A DNA stretch of 46,098 nt from Candidatus Poribacteria bacterium. GTDB lineage: Bacteria > Poribacteria > WGA-4E > WGA-3G. The stretch is from contig VXPE01000080.1 of the NCBI GenBank assembly GCA_009839745.1, forward strand, positions 1 to 46,098. The letters run 5' to 3'. The position numbers were made by a program, and so were the translations under genes. How positions within the stretch are numbered: position 1 is the stretch's first letter; every line of letters starts with the position of its first letter. The notes below the pieces were generated by a model, which worked only from the letters and a program-made list of their open reading frames with translations, searched no databases and was not told the origin of the DNA. Positions 38,710-46,098 of this stretch are shown piece by piece.

Positions 38710-40305
38710 GTGAACCAATTGAAAAAGAAAACGATTTCGAGAAGTCGAGGGGTGCGTTCAGCACCGAGTTTGAAAAGCGAGAGGGTTTCCAAAAAAGCAA
38801 GGTCCAAGATAAACGCTGCGGAAACCCTGAAGCGAGACAAAAACGGACTTGAGGTCATTAATGACATTCCCAACTACATTCGGGAGGGTTGGGAATCTAT
38901 TCCCCCGAACGAACGGGATCGGCTTAAGTGGGTAGGTGTCTTTTTCCGAAAGCAAACCCCCGGCGAATTCATGATGCGTCTCCGTATGTCAAGTGGTTTC
39001 AGCAATTCCGATCAACTTCGCGCTATTGCTGAAATCAGTGAAGCACACGGACCCGGGTTTGTCGATCTCACGACGCGCCAGCAGATCCAACTTCGAGGTT
39101 TCACGATCAAGAATGTCCAACATATCTGGAATCGGCTTGAAGAGGTCGGTTTAGGTTCACTCCAAACGGGTTTCGATAATATTCGCGGTGTCATCGGATG
39201 TCCCGTTGCGGGATTGACACCGAACGAACTCTTTGATGCATCGCAGGTCGGCAGGGAATTCACAAAACTCTTTGTCGGGAATAAGGAATTCACCGATATT
39301 CCGCGGAAGTTTAACGTCGGTATCACAGGCTGCTTGGATAACTGCACGCATACCGCCTCACAGGATATCGCCCTCACACCCGCGGTCAAAGAGATTGACG
39401 GTGAAAAAACAAACGGCTTTAATGTCGCAGTCGGTGGAAAGATGGGCTCCGGTGGCTACACGCCAGCGCAACCCCTTGACGTGTTTATTACGCCGAAAGA
39501 AGCCTCAGTTTTGTGTGCGGATATTACGTTAATTTTTCGAGAGCACGGACCTCGGATAGCTCGCAATAAATCCCGCCTTGCTTTTCTGATTGCAGATTGG
39601 GGGGCAGGAAAATTCCGAGAAGAATTAGAAAGACGTCGGCACAGAAAGCAGCCGCTCCTGACTGCGGGGAAAGACGCACGCGGTAAGAAAAAGACGGATC
39701 ACACCGGTATCTTCTCACAGAAACAGCCGGGGCTCAACTACGTCGGGCTTGTTGTCCCAGTCGGACGGATTACAACAACGCCCCTTTTTGAGGTCGCACG
39801 GATCGCAGATAAATACGGCAACGGCAACATCCGTCTCACACAAGGACAGAATTTAATTATCACCAACGTGCCAGATGCAAAAATCGGAGACCTCACCGCA
39901 GAACCGCTCCTACAAGAACTCCGCTATGATCCTTCGGAAGTCATGCGCGGCATGGTAAGTTGCACAGGCATTGACTACTGCCACTTCTCGCTGATTGAAA
40001 CCAAAGAACGCGCCATGGAAGCGATCCGGCATCTGGAGGCGAAACTCGGCAATACGAAACCGCTTACGATACATTGGTCAGGATGTCCAAACGGATGCGG
40101 CAACCACGCCGCTGCAGACATCGGACTCCTCGGTAAGAAAACCAAAATTGACGGGGTCGTCACGGATGCAGTGGACGTATTTCTTAAAGGAGATGCCGGG
40201 GCGAATCCGAAAATCGCGCCGAAGTTATTAGAAAACGTGCCTTGCGATGAACTACCGCAAGTGCTTGAGGGACTCATTCCTTACCTTTCACGTAGATCTT
40301 TTTAA
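38710..40305 (+). CDS. nirA: Ferredoxin-dependent assimilatory nitrite reductase
   Basis: 531 residues, a sirohaem and [4Fe-4S] enzyme of the nitrite/sulfite reductase superfamily that reduces nitrite to ammonium in six electrons. Both halves of the duplicated fold are present: FFRKQTPGEFMMRLRMSSG and DLTTRQQIQLRGFTI early, and VGRITTTPLFEVARIADKYG with IRLTQGQNLIITNV later. The cluster/sirohaem cysteines are in SCTGIDYCHFSLIETK and HWSGCPNGCGNH. The N-terminal 45 residues are Lys/Arg/Ser-rich and unusual. The GTG start at 38710 has GAAGGAG 9 nt upstream. The terminal Phe-TAA falls in the repeat at 40299. nirA leads the nitrate assimilation cluster. Confidence 0.93.
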   Translation: MNQLKKKTISRSRGVRSAPSLKSERVSKKARSKINAAETLKRDKNGLEVINDIPNYIREGWESIPPNERDRLKWVGVFFRKQTPGEFMMRLRMSSGFSNSDQLRAIAEISEAHGPGFVDLTTRQQIQLRGFTIKNVQHIWNRLEEVGLGSLQTGFDNIRGVIGCPVAGLTPNELFDASQVGREFTKLFVGNKEFTDIPRKFNVGITGCLDNCTHTASQDIALTPAVKEIDGEKTNGFNVAVGGKMGSGGYTPAQPLDVFITPKEASVLCADITLIFREHGPRIARNKSRLAFLIADWGAGKFREELERRRHRKQPLLTAGKDARGKKKTDHTGIFSQKQPGLNYVGLVVPVGRITTTPLFEVARIADKYGNGNIRLTQGQNLIITNVPDAKIGDLTAEPLLQELRYDPSEVMRGMVSCTGIDYCHFSLIETKERAMEAIRHLEAKLGNTKPLTIHWSGCPNGCGNHAAADIGLLGKKTKIDGVVTDAVDVFLKGDAGANPKIAPKLLENVPCDELPQVLEGLIPYLSRRSF

Positions 40306-40630
40306 TTATGGGCCCCTGGGCTGCGCTCCATTACATTACGCGCAGGTTTTTGACAAGTTTCGACTATATTTGTGAATTTTGATATTTCTTTTCTCAAACC
40401 AAAATTGTAGCCTGCAACAATACGCAGAAATACACAGAAATACCCAAGCAAAGCCCCCTGCTGAATGCCACACGCGCAAATGTAATACAAGGAACGGATG
40501 TCGTCTATTCCCAGACGACATCCAGCGTTGATTCGCAAAAACATGCAGGCGGATATACGGAAAGGAGATAGAAACCTCCAATCCACCTGACCGAACCGCA
40601 AGGAAAATTTAAAAAAGGAAAATTTAAAAA
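40299..40630. repeat. Modular intergenic repeat with mixed arms (type B left, type A right)
   Basis: Left arm TTTTTAATTATGGGCCCCTG supplies the nirA stop and is followed by a CTGCGCTCCATTACATTACG hairpin. Further in are TAGCCTGCAACAATACGCAG (40410-40429) and GCAGGCGGATATACGGAAAG. The type A right arm ACCGAACCGCAAGGAAAATT (40590 on) ends in a duplicated AAGGAAAATTTAAAAA unit directly before the ATG at 40631. The element fills the 325 bp gap. Confidence 0.8.
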
Positions 40631-41974
40631 ATGGACATAAAAAACAAAGCAACACAGATAAAACTTTTCAGTTTAAAAACCGTTCAGATGCGCACGTTCC
40701 ATACAACATGGTTTGCATTCTTTCTCGCCTTTTTTGGGTGGTTTGGCATTGCACCGCTAATGGCGATTGTGCGTGAAGACCTGATGCTAACAAAAGCAGA
40801 AATTGGGAACACGATTATCGCCTCCGTTGCAATCACAGTTATCGTGCGAATCTTAATCGGACCGCTGTGCGACCGGATCGGCTCTCGAAAGGCATACACG
40901 TGGCTGTTGATCCTCGGCTCACTGCCGGTCATGGGTATCGGTCTCGCTCAGAGCTACGAAACGTTTCTGCTATTCCGCTTGGCGATCGGTGCCATCGGTG
41001 CTGCGTTCGTCATCACACAGTATCATACATCAACGATGTTCGCCCCGAACTGTGTCGGGACAGCGAATGCGACAACGGCAGGCTGGGGGAACCTCGGCGG
41101 CGGTGTTACGCAGATGGTGATGCCTCTCATCTTTACCGCCGTGCTCAGTGTCGGTGTGGACAAATTCCTCGGATGGCGGTTGGCAATGATTATTCCTGGG
41201 ATCGCTCTGTTTATCACGGGTTTCGCGTATTACTTTCTTACCCAAGACGCACCCGATGGAAACTATAAAGAGCTCCGTGACCGAGGTGACCTCGAACCCG
41301 CAAAAGGCAAGGGCATGGAGTCTTTCATGCTGGCGATTAAAGACTATCGCGTCTGGGCACTCTTTGTCATTTACGCTGCCTGTTTCGGGATAGAACTCAC
41401 CATCAACAACGTCGCTGCCCTCTATTATCACGACCAGTTCCAGTTAGATGTCAAAACTGCTGGACTCATCGCGGGGTTGTTCGGTCTGATGAACATCTTT
41501 GCGCGGACAGTCGGTGGTGCTTTTTCCGATTTCTTTGCGAAAAAGATGGGACTTCGCGGACGCGTCATGTTCCTCTTCGTTGTCCTGTTAGGCGAAGGGA
41601 TCATGCTGATGGTGTTCTCGCAGATGGCAGTCCTTGTGCTCGCTGTCGGAGCGATGATTGTTTTCAGTCTCTTTGTGCAGATGTCCGAGGGGGCAACATA
41701 CGGAATCGTTCCCTTCATCAATCGAAAGGCGTTAGGAGCGGTTGCCGGTATTGTGGGTGCGGGTGGAAACGCTGGCGCAGTCGCCGCGGGTTTCCTGTTC
41801 CGTTCTGAGAGCATCACGATGCAGCAAGGTTTGTTATATCTCGGCATAACGGTCGCAGTCGCCTCCGTTGCGACAGCGTTGGTGAGATTCTCACCCGCAG
41901 TCCAAAACGCGGAGAAGAAAGCATTTGATGCCGCACTTGCTGAGAGACAACGCCTGAAAGCGGAAGCTTTTTAA
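40631..41974 (+). CDS. Nitrate/nitrite transporter, MFS NNP family
   Basis: 447 residues, 12 predicted transmembrane helices. NNP-family signatures are visible: AFFGWFGIAPLMAIVREDL in the first helix, RILIGPLCDRIGSRKAY (MFS loop 2-3), the nitrate signature AGWGNLGGGVTQ and its second copy GIVGAGGNAGAVAAGFLF. It imports nitrate (possibly nitrite) across the inner membrane. It sits between nirA and nasA, as in many assimilation operons. AAGGA is 11 nt upstream of the ATG, inside the repeat arm; the Phe-TAA end is in the next repeat. Confidence 0.93.
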   Translation: MDIKNKATQIKLFSLKTVQMRTFHTTWFAFFLAFFGWFGIAPLMAIVREDLMLTKAEIGNTIIASVAITVIVRILIGPLCDRIGSRKAYTWLLILGSLPVMGIGLAQSYETFLLFRLAIGAIGAAFVITQYHTSTMFAPNCVGTANATTAGWGNLGGGVTQMVMPLIFTAVLSVGVDKFLGWRLAMIIPGIALFITGFAYYFLTQDAPDGNYKELRDRGDLEPAKGKGMESFMLAIKDYRVWALFVIYAACFGIELTINNVAALYYHDQFQLDVKTAGLIAGLFGLMNIFARTVGGAFSDFFAKKMGLRGRVMFLFVVLLGEGIMLMVFSQMAVLVLAVGAMIVFSLFVQMSEGATYGIVPFINRKALGAVAGIVGAGGNAGAVAAGFLFRSESITMQQGLLYLGITVAVASVATALVRFSPAVQNAEKKAFDAALAERQRLKAEAF

Positions 41975-42218
41975 TTTATGGGTCCCTGGGCCGCTCTCCA
42001 CTTCGTTGCGAGCGGGTTTTTGTTAAAATTCATGCTCGTCTCTAAAAAGGAATACAGGATACACTGAAAACCTGCCTGTAATGAAATGGAAAGCAGGGTA
42101 GAAACTTAATAATTGGAAAAACGAAACTGTAGCCTGCAACAACGGCGCAGGCAACTCTACGGAGAGGCACTTCATGTATCAAACCCACCTCACCGAACCG
42201 CAAGGAAAAATTAAAACA
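41968..42218. repeat. Modular intergenic repeat (type B left, type A right) before nasA
   Basis: Left arm TTTTTAATTTATGGGTCCCT supplies the transporter stop. It is followed by a CGCTCTCCACTTCGTTGCGAG hairpin, CCTGTAATGAAATGGAAAGCAGG (about 42070-42092), TAGCCTGCAACAACGGCGCAGG (42131-42152), and the right arm CACCTCACCGAACCGCAAGG then AAAAATTAAAAC. The last part is translated as residues 4-15 of the nitrate reductase frame. Confidence 0.8.
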
Positions 42219-44330
42219 GGAAAAGCGGTGTGTCCGTATTGCGGAGTCGGTTGCGTCATCCGCGCAACCGTGCGTGATAACAAAATCACGAGAATTTCAG
42301 CGGACGACGACATCGCGCCGAACCACGGAATGCTCTGTCCAAAAGGTGCCCACCTCAAACAAGTCTTTCAACACCACGATGGCAGACTCGCGTATCCCAT
42401 GATTCGTGATCGCCGGAATGAACCGCCACATCGGGTTTCGTGGGACGAAGCCATCGCCTTCACAGCAAATCGACTTCACGAAATCCAATTGGAACACGGC
42501 AAAGATTCTATCGGTCTCTACGGCTCCGGACAATTGGACACAGAGGCGTCCTACGTTTTCAATAAACTGTTCAAAGGCTTCCTCCGGACAAATAACGTAG
42601 ACACGAACAGTCGGCTCTGTATGTCTTCGGCGGTAGTCGGTTACATGCAGTCGTTCGGTTCCGATGGACCCCCGACCTGTTACGACGATATTCAGCATGC
42701 CGATGTTTTTCTGATTATCGGCGCGAATATGGCGGTAAACCATCCCGTCCTCTTCCAGATGATTCGGAAACGGCGGGCAGTTGAACCGAATACCCGAATT
42801 ATTACTGTAGATCCGAGACGCAGCAAGACAGCCGAATTTTCAGACATCCATGTGCCGCTCGCTCCCGGAAGCGATGTCGCCTTCCTCCAACTCATCGCCA
42901 AGCGCCTCCTCGCGATAGGACGGGTCAATCGACGGTTCGTCCGAAGGAGCACCGAAAACTTCAGCGCTTACGAAAACCATTTGGATAGCTTAGACGAAGA
43001 CGCACTTCTCACTGCCTGCGATATTCACCCAGCACGTATTGATGAGATCGTCGAATACCTCTCTAAACCGAGCCGTTTGCTCAGTTTCTACTGCCAAGGC
43101 ACCAATCAAAGCACAAGCGGTGTTGACAAAAATGTCGCTATCATCAACCTACACCTCCAGTTAGGTGAAGTCGGTATTAGAGGTGCCGGTCCGTTTTCAC
43201 TCACAGGACAACCGAACGCGATGGGGGGTAGAGAGGTCGGCTATCTATCACACCAGCTGCCCGGCTACCGCGTCGTCACGAACGAGATGCATCGTGCGTA
43301 TCTGGAAGGGTCATGGCGTGTTCCACCCGGCAGCCTCGACCCGAATCCCGGTCTAACAGCGGTCCCGATGTTTGAGGCGGCGGCTGAGGGTAAAGTTCGC
43401 GCACTTTGGATCGCTTGCACGAACCCGGCGGTGAGTATGCCCGACACAAAGGTGTCACAAGCAGGACTCCGCCGTGCCGATTTGGTTATCGTTCAGGATT
43501 GTTATTACCCCACAGAGACATCGGAATACGCCGATGTGATACTTCCCGCAGCGCAGTGGGGTGAAAAGCAAGGCACCATGACGAACAGTGAACGGCTTGT
43601 CGTCCGAAGTGAGCAGTTCCTCACGCCTCCCGGTGAAGCAAAACCGGATTGGTGGATATTCACGCAAGTCGCAAAAGCGATGGGATTTAAGCGGAATTTC
43701 GACTTCTACACCCCCGAAGAGGTATGGGATGAATATCGGCTTTTGACAGCAGGCACACCGTGCGATCAGATGGGGATGACGAATGAACGACTCGCGAAAA
43801 CTTCACTTCGCTGGCCCTGTCCTTACCCGCGACACCCTGGGACCCCCCGCCGGTATACGCGTAGGAAGTTTTTAACCGAGTCCGAGAAGGCACAATTCCA
43901 TACGCCTGTCTATCAACCTCCCGATGAAAACACCGATGAGGAGTTCCCCCTCGGTTTAACGACAGGGCGGGTTGAGAGCCAGTGGCATACCCGCACTCGA
44001 ACGGGCAAGGTGCCGCAGCTGGTGCGCAAAGACCCGGACCCCTTTGTGGAAATCCATCCAGATGATGCGATAGAGAACGATGTACAGGACGGTGAATGGG
44101 TGTATCTCGTCGGGCGACGCGGACGGTGTTATGCGAAGGCACGTGTCACAGAGACAATTCGACGCGGATTGCTTTTCACGCCGTTCCATTGGGGGGATCT
44201 CTTCCACCCAGAAACCAATTCAAATTATGTAACGAACCCTGCGTTTGATCCGGTATCCAAGCAACCGGAATTAAAATTCTGCGCCGTGCGGATTGAACCT
44301 GATAATTCGGAGGCGGGACCCCCTATTTAA
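42174..44330 (+). CDS. nasA: Assimilatory nitrate reductase, molybdopterin catalytic subunit
   Basis: 718 residues, the usual length without extra C-terminal domains. The [4Fe-4S] site is CPYCGVGC (Cys20, 23, 27) plus Cys55 in GMLCPKG. Molybdopterin-binding segments include GLYGSGQLDTEASYVFNKLFKG, NSRLCMSSAVVGYMQSFGSDGPP, PRRSKTAEFSD, GPFSLTGQPNAMGGREVGYL, LPAAQWGEKQGTMTNSER and the C-terminal LTTGRVESQWHTRTRTGKV. The electron donor is probably ferredoxin or flavodoxin, since no NADH subunit is present. ATG 42174 has GGAGAGG upstream and makes a repeat-encoded HLTEPQGKIK tail; a GTG at the valine of VCPYCG is an alternative start. The last codons lie in the hairpin at 44315. Confidence 0.94.
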   Translation: MYQTHLTEPQGKIKTGKAVCPYCGVGCVIRATVRDNKITRISADDDIAPNHGMLCPKGAHLKQVFQHHDGRLAYPMIRDRRNEPPHRVSWDEAIAFTANRLHEIQLEHGKDSIGLYGSGQLDTEASYVFNKLFKGFLRTNNVDTNSRLCMSSAVVGYMQSFGSDGPPTCYDDIQHADVFLIIGANMAVNHPVLFQMIRKRRAVEPNTRIITVDPRRSKTAEFSDIHVPLAPGSDVAFLQLIAKRLLAIGRVNRRFVRRSTENFSAYENHLDSLDEDALLTACDIHPARIDEIVEYLSKPSRLLSFYCQGTNQSTSGVDKNVAIINLHLQLGEVGIRGAGPFSLTGQPNAMGGREVGYLSHQLPGYRVVTNEMHRAYLEGSWRVPPGSLDPNPGLTAVPMFEAAAEGKVRALWIACTNPAVSMPDTKVSQAGLRRADLVIVQDCYYPTETSEYADVILPAAQWGEKQGTMTNSERLVVRSEQFLTPPGEAKPDWWIFTQVAKAMGFKRNFDFYTPEEVWDEYRLLTAGTPCDQMGMTNERLAKTSLRWPCPYPRHPGTPRRYTRRKFLTESEKAQFHTPVYQPPDENTDEEFPLGLTTGRVESQWHTRTRTGKVPQLVRKDPDPFVEIHPDDAIENDVQDGEWVYLVGRRGRCYAKARVTETIRRGLLFTPFHWGDLFHPETNSNYVTNPAFDPVSKQPELKFCAVRIEPDNSEAGPPI

Positions 44331-44338
44331 GGGGTCCC
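44315..44338. terminator. Hairpin at the convergent ends of nasA and the AAA ATPase gene
   Basis: GGGACCCC (44315-44322) pairs perfectly with GGGGTCCC (44331-44338) around an 8-nt loop that contains the nasA stop codon. It could end transcripts from both sides, although only short T/A runs flank it. Confidence 0.65.
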
Positions 44339-45948
44339 TATCTAAAATTTTCCCGTGAAGGACGTTCTTGCACCACAGGTATCACGTAACTCCGAATCGT
44401 CAATCCATCTATCGTCTCTGTCTCAGTGTGCGGTTTCGGCACCTCGCGGTGATCGAACACCACGTAGTAGCCTTCTGTTACATCTTCCGTTGACAGATAC
44501 GCCGCGAGTTGTTGCTTCCCTTCGGTATAACCTCTTTCGCTTCTCCAAATCTTTGTTTCAACGATGTATTTTTTTTCGTTGTGAAGAATGAGCAGGTCCA
44601 TCCTGCCGCGACCGGTTGGGACTTCCATATACATCGCCCCGTTCACGCTGTTAACGAACTGATCAAGGTAGGCAAAGAGGAGATGCTGTCCGATGAATTC
44701 TTGAGGGGTTTCGGGGACTTGTAGGATCCTAAACCCAGCGCGAGCAATAAAGTCACGGAAGTTGTCTAAGAGCCGTTCCATCTGAATCTCCCCAGTGGAC
44801 GTGAGATACTGAAATCCATCGGTATCTTCAGGGAAATAGTCGCGTTCCAACCCGTTGACTATCGGCTTGAATGCTTGTATGATTCGGTAGAGATAAATCG
44901 GGTTAGTAATTTCACACTTTCTGTCAGTGCCTTTCGTGATGACCCCATACGTGGCGAGTTCATTGATAATGTCATTATCAGGGTTAAATGGCACGCTGTT
45001 CTCATAAGAAACGATTCGCATCAGTATGGTTTGAAAGCGCGGGTCTTTGCGGATATTGGTCAGGAGATGTTCAATGTTGGTGTTCCGTTCATCTAAGAGT
45101 TGACTGTGTGCCTCTGCAAAGTGGGTCATTGTCAGCGTTTCAGTTTTGGCGATGTCCATCTCCTCGGTAAGTATCTGTGCGAACCGATTAACAAGGAAAG
45201 GCTGTCCCCCTGTCTGTCTGTGAACGGACTCAATCACTTCTGAGACGAAGGCTTGCCCGGTATCGTCGGTGTATTGCCAAAGGAGTTCTTGCACCTGAGC
45301 CAGCGTAAAATTGGGCAAAGCAAAATCGTCATGGATATTGAAGGGGGAGACAGAGCGATCATAGTCAAGTTGCGCGATACTTTTGACCCCCACAATGCCA
45401 AGGCTGTGGGGACATTGAAGCGTAGTATGAGTGACGTAAGTATGTCGAAAGGCGTGCAGAAAACCCTTCAGGGCAGATGTGGGGATGCCATCAAACTCGT
45501 CTATAATGAGGACGACTTTCTGCCAATGTTCTCCATCCTTCAAGAAACGCTGAACCTGTTCAAAAAACTCCAGCATTGACAAATGGTTGGTCATCTGGGC
45601 ATTGTCAAGAAAACGCTTTAGGGCTTCGTCAAGTTCCTCTCCGCGACTTTGGAAAACGCGTTCAATTTCTTTGTGAATCTGTTTGGTGAGAGAGTCGTAA
45701 AATTCGGAACGGCTGCAGTCTACATATATTTCAAAATTCAGTTGAATAGGGAAATAGGTTAGGTCTTCAGCAGCGAGTGCTGCAACGGCACGTTGGAAAA
45801 AAGTCGTTTTACCTGTCTGCCGCGGCGCGAAGATGACAATATAACGTCCCTCTTTGACGCGCTTGATGAACTCGGTGAGTTCCTCAGTCCGAGCGACAAC
45901 ATAGTGCTGTTCAGGGTTCACGGGTCCCTGTGTACCGAACCTTCTCAT
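44338..45948 (-). CDS. AAA-family ATPase fused to a PD-(D/E)XK nuclease-like domain
   Basis: 536 residues. The N-terminal ATPase has Walker A APRQTGKT (41-48), Walker B VVLIIDEFDG, GIVGVKS, and a lid region ending TGGQPFLVNRFAQILTEEM. The C-terminal 150 residues hold a restriction-like core: GRMDLLIL (Asp), then KKYIVETKIW (E-x-K) and QLAAYLSTED. This matches AAA-like/PD-(D/E)XK proteins that occur in many copies in some genomes; biological role unproven. It is a full-length paralogue of the truncated gene at 1-1082. It converges with nasA, sharing the terminal hairpin. No clear Shine-Dalgarno was identified. Confidence 0.85.
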   Translation of the reverse strand: MRRFGTQGPVNPEQHYVVARTEELTEFIKRVKEGRYIVIFAPRQTGKTTFFQRAVAALAAEDLTYFPIQLNFEIYVDCSRSEFYDSLTKQIHKEIERVFQSRGEELDEALKRFLDNAQMTNHLSMLEFFEQVQRFLKDGEHWQKVVLIIDEFDGIPTSALKGFLHAFRHTYVTHTTLQCPHSLGIVGVKSIAQLDYDRSVSPFNIHDDFALPNFTLAQVQELLWQYTDDTGQAFVSEVIESVHRQTGGQPFLVNRFAQILTEEMDIAKTETLTMTHFAEAHSQLLDERNTNIEHLLTNIRKDPRFQTILMRIVSYENSVPFNPDNDIINELATYGVITKGTDRKCEITNPIYLYRIIQAFKPIVNGLERDYFPEDTDGFQYLTSTGEIQMERLLDNFRDFIARAGFRILQVPETPQEFIGQHLLFAYLDQFVNSVNGAMYMEVPTGRGRMDLLILHNEKKYIVETKIWRSERGYTEGKQQLAAYLSTEDVTEGYYVVFDHREVPKPHTETETIDGLTIRSYVIPVVQERPSRENFR

Positions 45949-46052
45949 GTCTATTGCTCCTCATTATCTCACCGGGATACGGGTTCATCAAAAAAAAAAA
46001 CGATGAATCCCTTCACAACCATCGTCAAAATAATACGGCATTTGTGATAGCA

Positions 46053-46073
46053 CCCAACGCCTAAAGGCGTGGG
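46053..46073. repeat. Palindromic repeat at the window end
   Basis: CCCAACGCCTAAAGGCGTGGG folds into a stem with one A-T and two flanking G-C blocks and a 2-nt centre. It is followed by GGTTTCGTTGCGACTGCG, similar to the TTCGTTGCGAG hairpin module at about 42003. No gene is visible between 45949 and the window end. Confidence 0.6.
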
Positions 46074-46098
46074 CTTCGGTTTCGTTGCGACTGCGTTC

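Noticed and set aside
1-46098. CRISPR array or rRNA operon
   Set aside because: No regularly spaced identical repeats with unique spacers and no conserved rRNA segments were seen.

Overview
This 46.1 kb stretch of bacterial chromosome has roughly balanced base composition, is densely coded, and has genes on both strands. No rRNA or named marker identifies the species. Several features together resemble Candidatus Poribacteria or a related marine/sponge-associated lineage: secreted proteins with dockerin-like calcium loops, a WD40-metzincin-FlgD protein, a phytanoyl-CoA dioxygenase, several Uma2 nucleases, enolase-superfamily and Ldh-family catabolic enzymes, and many short palindromic intergenic repeats. 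This assignment is an inference from gene content.

Layout. (1) 1-2531, minus strand: a truncated AAA ATPase, a small lipoprotein and an orphan adenine-DNA methyltransferase carrying two in-frame repeat units. (2) 2.8-5.7 kb, plus strand: a secreted lectin-like domain protein, a PhyH dioxygenase and an ATP/ADP-translocase-like transporter. (3) 5.7-9.5 kb, minus strand: a MITE-like repeat, a stranded copy of the 3' end of pdhB, a Uma2 gene, intact pdhB and a GSA-aminotransferase-like gene. (4) 9.6-17.3 kb, plus strand: argJ, a decayed aspartic protease, tRNA-Gly/Cys/Val, thrS without a TGS domain, an LpoB-like plus COG3014-like lipoprotein pair, and a NifS-like cysteine desulfurase. (5) 17.6-24.1 kb: a DUF4159 protein, then an enolase-superfamily dehydratase, an ornithine cyclodeaminase-family reductase and two tandem Ldh-family reductases, a plausible 3-hydroxyproline to proline route. 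(6) 24.1-34.8 kb: the WD40-metzincin-FlgD protein, a candidate structured RNA behind a strong promoter, an SDR, a glycosyltransferase, a dockerin/haem/copper-monooxygenase-like protein, a homocysteine methyltransferase-MTHFR fusion, an OPT-like membrane protein and an AIR-synthase-family protein. (7) 34.9-37.2 kb: a Uma2 gene, a 172 bp inverted-repeat element, a toxin-antitoxin pair with a broken toxin, and a methyltransferase with an apparently leaderless promoter. (8) 37.6-44.3 kb: a nitrate assimilation cluster (NasT-type ANTAR regulator, nirA, NNP-family transporter, nasA), closed by a hairpin. A full-length paralogue of the first gene follows on the minus strand.

The most unusual feature is a modular family of intergenic repeats, about 85-330 bp, whose AT-rich ends form inverted repeats. 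The left ends (TTTTTAAT...) repeatedly supply the terminal Phe codon and TAA stop of the upstream gene. The right ends (ACCGCAAGGAAAATTAAAA...) supply a Shine-Dalgarno at a constant distance from the next ATG, or are translated as the N-terminus of the next protein. In several loci the repeat is essentially the whole intergenic region, so it seems to have become the transcription/translation boundary between genes.

All calls were made by reading the sequence and translations. No database search or folding program was run.
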